Shown here: positions 22,685 through 34,522 of the stretch, piece after piece
Layout of the letters: every line of letters begins with the position of its first letter
Numbering within the stretch: position 1 is the stretch's first letter
NCBI GenBank assembly: GCA_025738555.1
Contig: JAOVFP010000014.1
Coordinates: forward strand, 2,542,001 to 2,606,000
Length of the DNA stretch: 64,000 nucleotides
Direction: 5' to 3'
From: Cyathus striatus
Taxonomy: Eukaryota; Basidiomycota; Agaricomycetes; Agaricales; Nidulariaceae
Translations under genes and position numbers: made by a program
The notes under the pieces: generated by a model
Told to the model about the DNA's origin: nothing
What the model saw: only the letters and a program-made list of their open reading frames with translations
Database searches by the model: none

Positions 22685-22937
22685 ATAGCCAAACTTGGAT
22701 TCAGTTTAATGGAGTTATTAACTTGAAAATAATCATAGAGAAGTGTTGCGTAAAAGAAGAAAAGTTGTGCAGAGAAAAAAAAAAGTTGTGCAGAAAAAAA
22801 AAGTTGTGCTGCCAGAAAAAAAAGTTGCACTGAAATAAAAGTTGTGGCCTCGTGTAAAAAGTTGTGGCCTCGTGCAAAAAGTTGCAGCACCCTCAAAAAA
22901 AGTTGTGCAGCACAATAAATGTGCACTTTGACCATCA
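22685..22937 (-). repeat. right terminal inverted repeat
   Basis: Reverse complement of 7823-8040: phased AAAAGTTGTGC blocks, two GGCCTCGTG spacers, and CACTTTGACCATCA at the outer end. Most CpGs of the left arm are TpG or CpA here. Confidence 0.75.
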
Positions 22938-23340
22938 TAAAATTTGAGTAAGATACACATTCTCTTTGCTGTACTCCGTCTTCAATATTGAGAGAAAGAC
23001 AGCTGGTGGTTCTGTTCCAGTCTTCCAGATAGGCCAGTAGAGTATTATGAAAACAATGGTGGGAGGGCATCGTATGACATCGCAACTCCGTCACAGCACT
23101 CCCCAGCAGAGACCGTACCCATCGTCTGCACAATATGCATCTCTTTCTGTCTCAGGTACATCGACCCATAAAACAGCCTCCTTTAAATACTCAACTATCC
23201 AGATTACGGATGATCGAGCCTGGGGGTTTAAGCCTGTGATCTCCAGAAATTGAGACAGCTTCTCAAATCCTTAGCATCTCTGACAATGAAAGTGACATGT
23301 CAGATAGTTGACGTGTGACCGGAGATGTATATTTGCGACA
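22938..23340. other. unassigned spacer
   Basis: Sequence outside the right TIR and before the first R1 copy. No coding or repeat match seen. Confidence 0.25.
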
Positions 23341-25800
23341 GCCGAAGATATATCAGCAAGTAACCAGAGGGAAGTATGGTGAACTAGTAGAGATGGCACA
23401 GCGGCAGGTGAAGTAGGGTTGAGGGATAGTACCTTGTATGCTAGGAAACGTCATCAAGTAGCATTGAAACTTGAAACATCCAATGAGATGGAACTCGAGG
23501 AGAGCAAGGTGCAGGAGGTCAGAATGCAGCATGCACATGTCCATGAGCCCACCTCATACCCCACATGCTCCACTTCTCATCGGGGGCCTTGCTGGCGCAT
23601 ATGCAACATCAGGGTTGACCCTATGCAGATGGCATCTAACTCATTTCTTTCTTATCAGCCACATCATCCTCATCCCCCTCATTTTCCTCATGGCATTGGT
23701 GTACATACATCATTAAGGTCTGTCGTGGGTCAGATGATGTCTTTGAGAGCTTCGTAACGGTTCATGATACACCAGTCCCAGGGCGACAGGACGACGAGAG
23801 GTGGGAGGCAAAAAAACATAGGAAATGCTGGGAATATAATCCCATTGTTCATCTTAAGATGCACATCCTCCAGCAGTACATCCTCTAGTACCACAGCCCC
23901 GATAGCAGCGACTTCATCAACACGACTATAAACCCCCTTTCACGGACGAACCACCCTTTCGCTTCATCTCCCAACCCCGTGGACTTTCTACGAGCTATGG
24001 CAGACATTTCCCGGGGGAAACCCTCCGAGTTCGACGAGCATCATAATTGCAGTGGCAATATCAATACGTTACGAGCGAGAAGAGGGGTATGAGAAACCAC
24101 TCAGACTCCGTCCAGAGCCACTGGACTTCATATAGCAGCAAGACGTGGTTAAGGTGTGATGTCGTGGAGAATCACGGTCTCAATACCAGTTAGTTTCTTC
24201 TTCATCCTCGACTACAAGGTCCCATCACGGACGAGGCACCCTTTTACTTCTTCTCCGAGTCCTGATTCCCTCCCCCTGGACTCTTTTTCACATGCGACCC
24301 TGCGAGTTTGAGCTAGTTGCAATACCAATGTGTTACAAGCGAGAAAGGTAACAGGAGGGTAGTTGGGTGTATGTCACCCACTCCCAGGTCTATTGTAGTG
24401 GCCGGATGTGGTGAGGTGGGAGATGTGAGTGGCTAACAAGAGGGAAAAATGGTGGGATGGTATATGTCAGATATGTCCTTTTCTTCTCAAGCAGTGAGAC
24501 GTGGTTGAGTCATGAGGTTGTTGAGTAAGATTGCAAGAGCCAACAATATGCAAGTGGGTCAGTCAGTGGGATGGAGCTACTAGGAGAGGAACAACCTTTG
24601 CATCCATCATACTCTCTTCCTCCTGATGACCTCATCAACCATGTTCGCCATGCCCCTACGTGTTCTTCATCCCATCTTCCTCCCCAACCAACTATAATGT
24701 CTCCCTATCAATATCCTCAACAGCACAATGGCAACGCCGGGCTCCGGCATGGGTGGGGCAACAGCTTGGAGTGCGCTTTAATGAGACGCAAAACGTTCAA
24801 TGGTGGAAGTGGGAGCAGGCAATACATGATAGCTGGTTGAAATGAGCACTCCGTCGGGGGAGGAGTAGACTGTGAAGGAGAGGTGCGACTCATCCTCTAT
24901 GTTCGCCTTGTCCTCTAAGTCTTCCCCATTCCGATGTCCACTTCAAACATCATCTACTCATCAGAATTCTCCTTCGCACAAAAGAAGTGCCAGGCTCTGA
25001 CATGGGTGGGGAAACAGCTTTGGATAGTGTTCTGGCTGAGGATGGCGACTCGGACACAAGGCCAAGGGGGTGGGATGTTGGAGGCGGGGAGTAGCTGGTA
25101 GTGGATTGGCGCTGAGGGATGAAATGCCCATCGGGGGTGAGTAGTAGCAGTATCTATCTATAGTATTATAATGGAGGTTGATGTCAGTACTCGAAGGGAA
25201 AGGACATGTACCATCACCGCCTGTCCTAGTGCAATCAAAGACGACAAGGCTCTACGGAGGATGTACAAGACCATTTGAAGACCACGTCATAGGCGTCCAC
25301 GCGGTTCCAAGAGACGTTTTCGATGTGCAAGCTCTCCTCAGCAACAGTGAATGAGAGTATGAGTTTGGTGTGGGCCATTAATCGACATTCTCACTGCAGC
25401 CGGGTTGAAACTCGAGAAAATCAACGGGTCTATTGACCAAGAATGCTTACTATATGCCTGCTCTATCCATAGAGATCTATGGTCCCATAGTTCCCAGTTA
25501 CCAAACCAGTTGGGAGTAGAATAGCTGTTGTTCGTAAGACATGTGAAGAAGCTAAACATAGTAGATATCAGTAACTGTAATGTGGAAAGGGAAACTGATG
25601 AAGATACTGTTCTTACATACGTTGATAGAGATAGAGTTGATATGTCGATGACCTATTTTTAGAATGTGGCTGCTGTGAGCAGATAGCCAGGAGTGGGAGA
25701 CTGCGATGGTGTGGACTTGGTGTGGACAGCGAGCAGAGGACCAGCAGGAGGATGGTGAATAATGAGCGTGAGAAACCGGAACAAACAACAGTAATCAAAC
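23340..25800 (+). repeat. R1 dispersed repeat, copy 1 (longest)
   Basis: Best reference copy of a degenerate, non-coding dispersed repeat. Marker words in order: AGAGGGAAGTATGGTG, GTCTGTCGTGGGTCAG, GGTGGGGCAACAGCTTGGAG, GGAGTAGACTGTGAAGGA, CGGTTCCAAGAGACGTTT, CAGTTGGGAGTAGAATAG, AGTAGATATCAGTAACTG, GAGCGTGAGAAACCGGAA. Open frames inside are short. No TIR, LTR or target duplication was found, so the class is unknown. Other copies share orientation. Confidence 0.6.
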
Positions 25801-25809
25801 GAGTCCACA

Positions 25810-27790
25810 AGGGCTTCTAAGTTCTAGCCCATCCTTCCTCATGTCAACATCGTCCCCTGTATCCTCCTTACCGGTCACGTCCTCTTCATCTCCCATGTGC
25901 CCTTCACCTGTCACGACCCCCTCATCCCCTACATTCACCTCGTCCTCCATGTCCTTGTCATCCCCGGGAAAAATAGCCAGATGACAGATCTTTCATGGGC
26001 TATGACTTCAACCTTGTCTCGACCCACGTGTTCTCTCCCGCACTGACATCATGCTCCACTCTACTACAAACCCCCATCACGAATGAACAACCCCTTTACT
26101 CCTTCTCCTAACCCCTGGACTGCATCAGGTAACGAACAGCTATGATACATTCCATGTGGGAGAGAGACCACAATGCCTAACGAGCTAGGAAGTTGCAGGA
26201 GGGTAGGGTAGTAATAACCTACTTCTTCTTGAGACGCTGGATAGCGTGTGGCAGCGAGAGGTTGTTGAGTACCATTGTACACGAGAATGTGATGAGGGAA
26301 AGATGATAAGACAACAGAGTTGAGAAATGACCCCTTTGTCTTGAGCAGTGAGACATGGTTGAGGGATGAGGTTGTCGAGTTGCAACAGCCGACGTCATGC
26401 AAACTGGTGATTGAAAGAAAGTCGGCTGGATGGCGAACGTGATAAGGCACAGCGACAGCTGCTAGGTGAGGAACAGTGTTTATATCATCTATCACCCTAT
26501 ACTTCGTCTTCATAACCTTATCCCCCATGCTTGCCTCATCCACTACATATCCTTCATCCCGTCTTCCTCCCAAACAACCCCCAAAACCTTTCTAACTGTG
26601 AATGAGACGTAAACCACTGTGGAATGCTAGAGGCCGGTCCACAGATAGGGGTGGTGAGTAGAAGTATCTATTACTATTATATTGTAAGTTGATGAAAATG
26701 CTCGAAGGGAAAGGGCACGTGCCATTACCACCTGTCATGGCGCAGTCAATGATGAAGCTCCCTGGAGGACACATAAGAACATTCGAAGGGTAAGCCGTAG
26801 GTGTCATCGTGGTTCCAAGAGACGTTTACAATGCGCAAGTCCTCCTCAGTAACAGTGATTGAGAGTATGGGCTGGTCGATCTATAACCAACATTCTCGCT
26901 ACAGCTGGGTGATCAATGACCCCAATGACAAAGAATGCTTACCATACGGTGGCATACTCTATCCCTATCTGAGCCCTATGATCAACAGCATGACTGCTGT
27001 TCATAAGATATAAGAAGAATCTAAACATACTAGATGTCAGTAACTGTGATATGGAAAGGGGTTGATGAAGATATCTTACGTTGATCGAGGTAGATGAGAC
27101 AGAGTAAGATGACGATTGAATATGGTTGTAGTGTGCTTGTTGAAACGTTGATAAGGGATAGAATGGAGTAGGAGACTGCGACGATGTGGACGACGAGCAG
27201 AGGATGGGTGGCAGTTACAGAAAGCGAACAAAGCACGATGAACAGCGGCAAGCGTGAGAATCGGAATGGAACACACCCACGGTACATATGGTTGGGCGTT
27301 TATCTTATCAACTTTACAACTAATTGCAAATCAATGTAGCACCCAGCTTGATGCACACACATAGCTGAGTTGATCCCATAAGTGCTGCCGAGCACCAAGC
27401 CAGCCTGCTGGGATGTCTCCCACAGCTGCAGCACCTCATAGACGTCATTCTAGTTAGGTGCGCCATGTCCCTGGGTCCGGATGGATAAGTCAAGAAGCTC
27501 AGCTATGTGTGCGCGTCAAGCTGGGAGCTACATCGATTTGCAATTAGCTGTAAAAGCGAGGCCACAACTAGCCCACAACTGCATGCGAGAGTCTTTATCT
27601 CAGCAAATATAAAATTGATGATAGTTGTAATTGATCCCACTATGAAATGGAACCACATATCACACATCCTCACCCCATAACTTCGAAGCTAATCCCTCCT
27701 AAGCACTAGTAAGCTCCCTCAAGAGTCAAGACCTTATCAAGTTCTTCCTAGCCAATTAGTCGGCTCTTCCGATCCAATCACATTCACAGC
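25810..27790 (+). repeat. R1 copy 2
   Basis: Repeats the R1 marker order from about 26040 (CACTCTACTACAAACCCCC) through GGTTCCAAGAGACGTTTA and GTCAGTAACTGTGATATGG to the 3' block TCAGCAAATATAAAATTGAT and CTAGCCAATTAGTCGG. A 234-bp MITE interrupts it at 27317. Confidence 0.6.
27317..27550. mobile_element. TA-flanked MITE (234 bp, ~50-bp TIRs)
   Basis: Left end CAACTAATTGCAAATCAATG and right end GATTTGCAATTAGCTG are inverted, and pairing continues through CACACATAGCTGAG. TA flanks both sides (27315-27316, 27551-27552). R1 copy 6 near 62008 and copy 4 near 47370 run through the equivalent position without it, serving as empty sites. Non-coding; Tc1/mariner-like by its TA target. Confidence 0.75.
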
Positions 27791-28254
27791 ATTGGCACTA
27801 CCAGGTTCTTTCATGAATCATAACAGCTCGAAGGTCAGAACGGACATAGTGTGCGATCTTGTGAAATCAACATTCCTGCATCACAAATGATACTTATAAG
27901 GTGAGTCACGTACCCAAGTATTTCATCTTAGGATTATCAATTATGTAGGTTTGCTTCCTTACATATCCTAATGACTGAAAGATTATTTAAAACATCGATT
28001 CTGTCGGTGACATGCACAATTTAATTTGAGAATCTTTGATTTGAAGACTTGAGAGCAGAACATCAAGAAGGCAGTGATTATGGCAGCAGTACTTGTCTAA
28101 CTAAGACACGACATATATATCTGTAGAGCTTCTGTTCATTGATCAATACAATGATTTATAACCACAATGCACAAGGATGTATGCCACCCAGTCGATAACT
28201 CAACAAACATTGCTTTTCAGAAATAGCTGTCCAATTACACACCTAACTAAGGTG
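27791..28254. other. unassigned intergenic sequence
   Basis: AT-rich DNA between R1 copy 2 and the promoter of 7TM copy C; no coding signal seen. Confidence 0.25.
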
Positions 28255-28403
28255 CATTATCGATCCACCGTGATGTGCCCCAGAACTGCCTTGTGCCATT
28301 CTCTTGATCTGATGTGCAAGTAATTTATGAGTGTCCCGATCCCTATAATACGAGGCATGAGCCCATCATACTTACAAGTTCCAGCTAAAGCTGCCCCCTA
28401 ACT
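28255..28403 (+). promoter_or_regulatory. conserved upstream block of 7TM copy C
   Basis: Contains CCCCAGAACTGCCT, CTTGATCTGATGTGC, then GATCCCTATAATACGAG (TATA-like, about 61 nt before the ATG at 28404). The same words in the same order precede copies A and D. Confidence 0.45.
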
Positions 28404-29788
28404 ATGGGTCAGATTTCTCTCGCAAAAGCATATCTTATCTCTACATACTTCGAGGTAAGATTACCTTCTATGAAATGCTCAGTTCGACATTAACTCCTTG
28501 ACTTTAGGCACTAGTATACGGTAAGGATTTACTACTGGTTGAAGTATAACATTTTGAAGCTGCAATGCAGGTCTCTTTCTAAGCATCTTTGGAGTGACAC
28601 TGTACTTGTACTTCAATAACCCCACCAATAAAAATCGAAGACAGGATAATCATGCGTCGGTAATTATATTTCATATTTGAGTAAAAACAATTTAATGACG
28701 AGTACTTTGAAGGTCATGATTGTCATTTCCGCTCTTATGTTTTTTATAGCCACATTCCACCTCGGTATAAATTGCTACTGCATTCTCCAAGCCTTCGTTG
28801 ATAAAGGTCTCGCTCCCTTTGAAATAAATGTATACCTTGGAAATTTGTATACTTGGCACTATATTATAAAGGATGTCCTTACTGGGATTCAACAAGATCT
28901 TGGTAGTGCTGCAGCGGTGAGGTTCCTCTTTACATGTATCCATAGTAATGTTGAAATGTCTGTTAGATATATCGTACATGGGTGCTATGGAGCTACAACT
29001 GGAAGATCATTGCTTTTCCGATTGTATTACTAACATTTAATATCAGTACATATTCTCGCCAGTCACCAATTCCCTAACAACCTCATACTTTCATTCGTGA
29101 ATAGTTGTTAGCTTCCTTATTTCTGCTTCAATATCTACCAAGGTTTTGATATTCAATGGCATTGCATTTGATAGGTTGGTCCAGACATACAACTCAATTG
29201 CTTTCACTTTAAGTGTTATCACTGTTGGACTCATGAGCTACCGTATCTGGATTACACATCGCAAAGTTGCACATTCTCTTGTTGGTGAAGGAAAACTACT
29301 CTCCATTATGTGGCTCTTGATAGAATCTGCTGCTCTACAGATAATAATGGAATTTGTACTTTTTGTTTCCACCTGCACTGGATTTGTCAACTCTCAATTT
29401 ATTGTACTTGAACTGATTGCACCGTTAGTTGTAAGTCAGCAGTTTATGATATCTGTGTATTTTAAACACTCATTAACTTGGATATATAATACAGGGTATC
29501 ACATTCAACTCAATCACTGTTCGTATAAAACTCCAGTCACTCAAGGAGGCAGGGCTACAGACGCAGGATGCAAACAACCCAGTTCAAACTATTGGAAGTA
29601 TTCCTCTGCGTCACATTAAAATAAACATTACCGAAGAGGTTGAGAATGATACAGAATATTCAAAAAGAGCACCTGAAAGTTCTGTACTCGATAGGAAGTT
29701 TCGAGAGGGCACAATGCTGCATCCAGAAACTATCAGTTATGACTTGGATCAGAGTGAAGCATGTAGAGGTGCAGCTAACGAACTATAG
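28404..29788 (+). CDS. 7TM membrane protein, family copy C (most intact)
   Basis: Start ATG 28404 (MGQISLAKAYLISTYFE), donor GTAAGA, 13-nt microexon 28508-28520, then FLSIFGVTLYLYFNNPT. The next exon begins VMIVISALMFFIATFHLGIN and ends at a GTGAGG donor after GSAAA. It is followed by IYRTWVLWSYNWKIIAFPIV, then an exon ending in the YRIWITHRK and ESAALQIIMEF helices, then GITFNSITVRIKLQSL and a hydrophilic tail to TAG 29786-29788. Every exon is open and every intron (about 45-65 nt) has GT-AG ends. Seven hydrophobic segments and a charged C-terminus fit the large agaricomycete family of uncharacterised integral membrane proteins with YR-x-W-x-LW. Ligand and function are unknown. It is the best reference for copies A, B and D. 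Confidence 0.75.
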
Positions 29789-29929
29789 TATAGGCAGTCT
29801 ATTTTGTGTAATGGGAGCTGGTATGACCTAGAGGCTTATTTCTTGTATATCGTGAGTGTGGGTTTTCAGAGGATAAGAAGATGCACAGTCAGTATCATAA
29901 ACGACGATAAAGCCCCAATGGCAGATGGC

Positions 29930-31210
29930 TGGTATGTGGCTGCTTGAAGTATCTAGAATGTGTCGATGTAATCTCTGTACATCTCTGTGAGACATAGGAC
30001 AGGGTGCAAGGGCTAGGGCAGTGGAGGTGGCATAGCAGCGGTTAGTGGATTAGCGATAAGGTATGAATGTCCAGGGGAGTAGCAGTATCTATCAATTATA
30101 ATGTAAGTCTATGTAATGTTCGAAGATAAGTGGCACGCACCATCGCACCGCTTGTTCCCGTGTTTGTAGTGGCGTAGTCAATGACGATTCGCTCGGGTCT
30201 TATACTTACACCTGAAATAAAGCGTTGATGAGGTGGGCGAGTAACCGAGAACTGAGGTTCGCACAGGTTTTGGACTGGGGAAAATATGGGGAATAAATTC
30301 ACTAAGGTATCTACACGGCTTCTTTAGTATTTTTATAGACATAAATGTATCTAGAATATTCTACAGTAATCTACAATGTATGTTCTACAGTGTTCTCGCA
30401 CAATGGTGTTCTCGGCGATCTCGAAGATGTGAGAACACTTGATTGATCTGGGTACTTCAAGATTGTAACATCTCAACGTCGGGAGGATGCACAGGAACAT
30501 TCTAACACTCATCCATGTGGCGCCAATTTACGTTTACAACAAGCAATTTGCCCTCTGTGGTAGTGAATGAGGGTATGAGCTGGGGTTCGACCTATTAATG
30601 ACATGCTCGCTGCAGCTGGGTTGAGACCATTAACAACCATATTGAACAAGACTGTTGCATACTATATACTCGCTCTATCCCTATTTGAGTTCTCAGCTTA
30701 ATGACTCCATTGCTACCAAGCAGCTATGAGCAAAACCAGCTTAGGTAGAATGGCCACTGTTCTTAAGATAGGAGAAAAAGCTAAACATAGTAGATACTAT
30801 CAGTAACTATGACGTGAAAAAGGATACTGATGAAGATACCGAAGATACCTTACGAGAGACTTCGACGGTGTGGAAAACGATACAGCAGAGGATGGCAATC
30901 ACAGAAGCAAACAGAGCGCGATGAACAGCGACGAGCGTGATAAACCTGGAAGGGACGGAACGAACAATAGTAGCGCCTAGTAGCGTGCATTGGGCGTTTA
31001 CTTATCTTATCAACTTCAAACCCTTTAATCGAGTATCTCTATGCACTCGAATCGATTAAATAAACTATACACGCCCTATCCCAGTAAATACTAATCGACA
31101 ATAGGATATACTAGTCCTTTCGTCGATCTTCCAAGTTCTCATGGATATAACTAATAATGTTTATGTATACTATAATCCACGAAAGAATCGATGGAACGTG
31201 TGACTGGAGC
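29930..31210 (+). repeat. R1 copy 3
   Basis: Follows copy C. Marker blocks include AGTAGCAGTATCTATCAATT, GCGCCAATTTACGTTTACAA, a degenerate form of AGTAGATATCAGTAACT and GGCGTTTACTTATCTTATCA. Confidence 0.55.
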
Positions 31211-31338
31211 ACAGTAGTATTTAAATATGTAAACATAATAGATATCAGTAATGATGGTGTGGAAAGGAATGGCGATGAAGTGGCTCCCATTAATCAAGAT
31301 AGATGAGGACATGGCATGGCAGCAGTCAAACAGAGGCA

Positions 31339-32529
31339 GGCTACTAGAATTTGACGTTGCCCTGTATTTTGACGTTGCCGTGACATTGCCTCACTGGCAA
31401 CGTCACGCAACACCAGGCAACGTCACAGCAACGCCAAAGCACCCGCGATCGATTCATTCCTATACCCTCGCTAACAAATCTCGGCCGCGAGTCACTGTCT
31501 CCCGCCCCTCTCTTTTAGAATTTCACACGTGTATCACCATTGCCTGCCTCCTGCTCATCGTTTCCCATGCTTTCTCTCACACTTTTTGATAATTTTTTTA
31601 CACAAAACACATGGTCTACTATTTGTACTACAATATAGAGTCATCTTACTTTACAAAGTATGGTACATGTTACAGTGAAGATTTTAAAAAATGTATCTAA
31701 TTCACATTTTTCATATCTTTATTACCATAATTACATAGTGAAATATTGACTGGTACATATGTCATAATTTATATTAGAGGATGCAAAAATAATTGAAGAA
31801 AATGAAAAATAATTGAGCTACAAAATAAGAAAAAACTTGCTCACTGCTGAGTATGATGACAAGGAAGTTTGATGTGTGCCGCGGCGATGAGAAAGGGTGC
31901 TTGATGGAGTGATGGATGGGGTGAACACTGTGTACAAATATAAACAAAGGTGAGGCGGAGAGCATGGGAAAAACCAAACCCCCAGCAATGCCAGGCAATG
32001 TCATGGCAATGCTAAATCTAACAAAAAAAGTTCAAATTGGCAATGTCACGCAATGCCAAGCAATGTCAATTCTCAAATGGCAATGCCAGGCAACGTCAAA
32101 ATCTGATTTTCAACAATTTCTACAAGTAGTATAAAAATGAGTAGAGTGCATGTATCTCTATGAAATCTTTACTTTTATTTCTATATATCATGTATTTACT
32201 AAACTACAAGCTGTCTAGAGTAGAAATTTTGTGTACAAAGGAAAAAAATATTTATTCCAAACTTATTTCACTGTGAGATTATAAGTTATACCCTGTTATA
32301 CATGGTTCATATTCCTTATCAAGTGCTAATATATATTATATGAATGCAAGGTACATTTTTCATTGTGAAATCCTACTAATTTATTGTATTTATTACTAAT
32401 TAAGCATGTGCATGAGCAGGACTCAAACACAAGACCTCAGCAAGCAATGCCAAAATTAAATATGCAACGCCAGGCAACATCACTTGGGCAATGTCAAAAT
32501 ACAGGGTAACATCAAATTCTGTGGGCCCG
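31339..32529. mobile_element. TIR element with CAACGTCA/CAATGTCA arrays
   Basis: Left AGAATTTGACGTTGCCCTG (31346 on) is inverted at the right end as CAGGGTAACATCAAATTCT (to 32520). Subterminal copies of GGCAAYGTCA and GCAAYGCCAGG occur in both arms and mid-element. AACAGAGGCA stands just outside on both sides (31329-31338, 32530-32539), a candidate 10-bp target duplication, although the two outermost ends differ by about two bases. No transposase. Confidence 0.55.
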
Positions 32530-32926
32530 AACAGAGGCATGGTTCTGTCTGCAGCTGTGAACCTAATAGTAATTCAATGAATTGACAAGCCACTCTCGAG
32601 TCTCATACAGTCCACAACAAGCAAAACCCACTAATTTTTTGAGCAAATTTAAGTGAATTTTTCAGCAATGACAAATAAGTTTTAAACTCCGAAAATCGTC
32701 GGAATAGCATAGTCACAATGTATTAATTAAGATTCCACGAGCCAATTTTTCGATTTCCAATTTTTTAATTTTTTGACCCAAAAATTTGGCACTCGGCCAT
32801 AAAAAATAGTATAAATCACCGAAAATGTATTTTTAGCATCCTTTCATCGATTGTGATATGATTCTGCAAAAATATAAGCTCCTGAATCGCCTCAATGGGT
32901 GCCAAAAATTCATCTTTCTAACCACC

Positions 32927-33415
32927 ATGCCCAGAGGTCAACCCAAGAAAAAGAGCCGAAATGTTGCATGGCCCATCTCCTTAGCCAGCAAGATGATTTT
33001 GTCAACCAGAAGTCAATGCTTGAAATATTAATCACCAATGCTGGACATATTTGTATATTTCTGCCAAAATGTCATTGTGAATTGAATCCAATAGAAATGG
33101 TATGTATATTTTCTATTATAATCCAAGTCTAAATTATTCAATACATTTTAACAGTACTGGGGGTGGGTAAAATATTGGTATCATGAAGAAGAGAAAAGAA
33201 CATTTCAAGATGCAAAAATGCAGTTATGAAATACTTAGATGCTTATCCTCTGGATGTTATTTGCTGTTTTATTAACCAAATATGGCAATTCATGAGTGCT
33301 TATAGGTGGTTTAAAAGGTGAAGCAGCAGAATGGGCTGTGAGGAAGCAGCACTGACACTGTGAAGCCTCCAATTGGGCCATGATGGCACTTGAAGCTATT
33401 TTGTCCTAAAATAGG
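32927..33415 (+). pseudogene. remnant of mariner-type transposase, copy 1
   Basis: Starts MPRGQPKKKSRN (ATG about 32927), then jumps by deletion into the segment matching LLSQQDDFVNQKSMLEILIT of copy 2. It carries CHCELNPIEM (the third acidic residue of the triad), a GTATGT intron, and the terminal exon ending in LEAILS-stop just before the hAT insertion. The first two catalytic Asp motifs are missing, so it cannot be active. CAA codons stand where copy 2 has TGA. Confidence 0.75.
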
Positions 33416-33424
33416 TCATGTAAC

Positions 33425-34522
33425 AGGACCCCCGATAATACACCAAAATGTCTGTTCTGCTTGCACCCAATTTTATCCACACCTAATTTTCGAAGATTTT
33501 GCAGGATTCTATCTGGAAATTGGCACAGGCATTGCAAAAAGTCAGATTTTATCCGGAAGTCGACACAGACATTGCCAAAAAATCAATTTTTTTTCCGGAA
33601 ATTGTGGTTTTTCCAAAAATCACTCAGTTTTGTTGTTTTCATTCAAGTACAGGCATTATCTACATATTTAAAAGATCTCTTCTTCTTCCTGAGTCTCTTT
33701 TATGTCATTCTTGAGAAATGTACAGGTATTTTTAATGCAATTTCAATGTGTACATACTACAGCGTAATGAGCATCCAATCAGACTGCATTGTGCAAACAT
33801 TTCAGCTGTTGGTCACGGCTGTGGGTGGTGTCTCAAGAACACATATAAAATCTGCAGCTGGGAGAAGGAGGAATTGCTTAATGTATAATTTCATGCTAAC
33901 AGATGTGTTCCAGAACTGAACACCAATGGAATGTTCATAGGGTTGAATAGGAATGTAGGAAACTCCCGCAATGTACCATTTCCCAGCATGATTGTTCCAT
34001 TACACCACACAAAACACATACCCTGCACCTGAAATTCCATCTCAGTACAGTGTGTGATGTTGTATGCTGGACCTGATATGGGCAGCACTGACTTCTTCTA
34101 AGTTTAACTTGTTAAATATGCTCACACATTGTTTGAGAACATATTTAAAATTTGTTAGCAACAGCTAAAACCAGAACTAATGTGTTCTATTTCACTGAAA
34201 GACTGAAGATAGTAGTGGTTGTCATTCTTGATATTGAGGAGTGTTGTTGACTGACGAGATCACTTAGAACCAATCTGCATTGATAGCTAATGGTAAAGCA
34301 TAGAGTGTCAATAGTTGAAAAATTTTGAGTCTTCATGTCATAGATTTTATCTGGACCAGGAACAGGCCTGCCTGAGAACTTACAGTTTTATCTGGAGCTC
34401 TGGCACAGGCATATCTGACGAAAAGGTGAATTTTATCCGCACTTTCAACAGACATTTTACAAAATTTTCTTGAATTTTATCTACACCAGGATCAGGCATT
34501 TTGGTGTATTATTGGGGGTCCT
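33425..34522. mobile_element. hAT-like non-autonomous element (1098 bp)
   Basis: Termini AGGACCCCCGATAATACACC and its reverse complement (one mismatch) with a perfect 8-bp target duplication CATGTAAC (33417-33424, 34523-34530). The homologous mariner copy 2 carries a single CATGTAAC (as GTTACATG, 43279-43286), a direct empty site. Both subterminal regions repeat TTTTATCYGG followed by a CACAGGCAT-like word several times, as expected for transposase binding. The only notable frame (33891-34088, minus) matches nothing I know. Confidence 0.85.

Larger units (their letters stand above)
7823..22937. mobile_element. large TIR composite: integrase-type DNA transposon with nested retroelement
   Basis: Two inverted segments face each other 15.1 kb apart. 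Each starts TGRYGGTCAAAGTGCACATT, continues with phased CGCAACTTTTT-type blocks, and ends in AATCCAAGTTT. TA flanks both outer ends (7821-7822; 22938-22939), a possible TA duplication. Between them lie an integrase-core gene and a Cys-rich accessory gene, both on the minus strand, plus a complete gypsy element (11310-19226). Removing the gypsy element leaves about 7.2 kb. I infer a single autonomous-type transposon. The alternative is two independent insertions of a short repeat in opposite orientation. Confidence 0.55.

Noticed and set aside
23340..27790. R1 as an LTR retrotransposon
   Set aside because: No reverse transcriptase or integrase motif, no LTR pair and no target duplication visible.
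31331..32539. Firm superfamily call (MULE) for the 31339 element
   Set aside because: The 10-bp duplication is plausible but the outermost ends do not match exactly, so only a generic TIR element is claimed.
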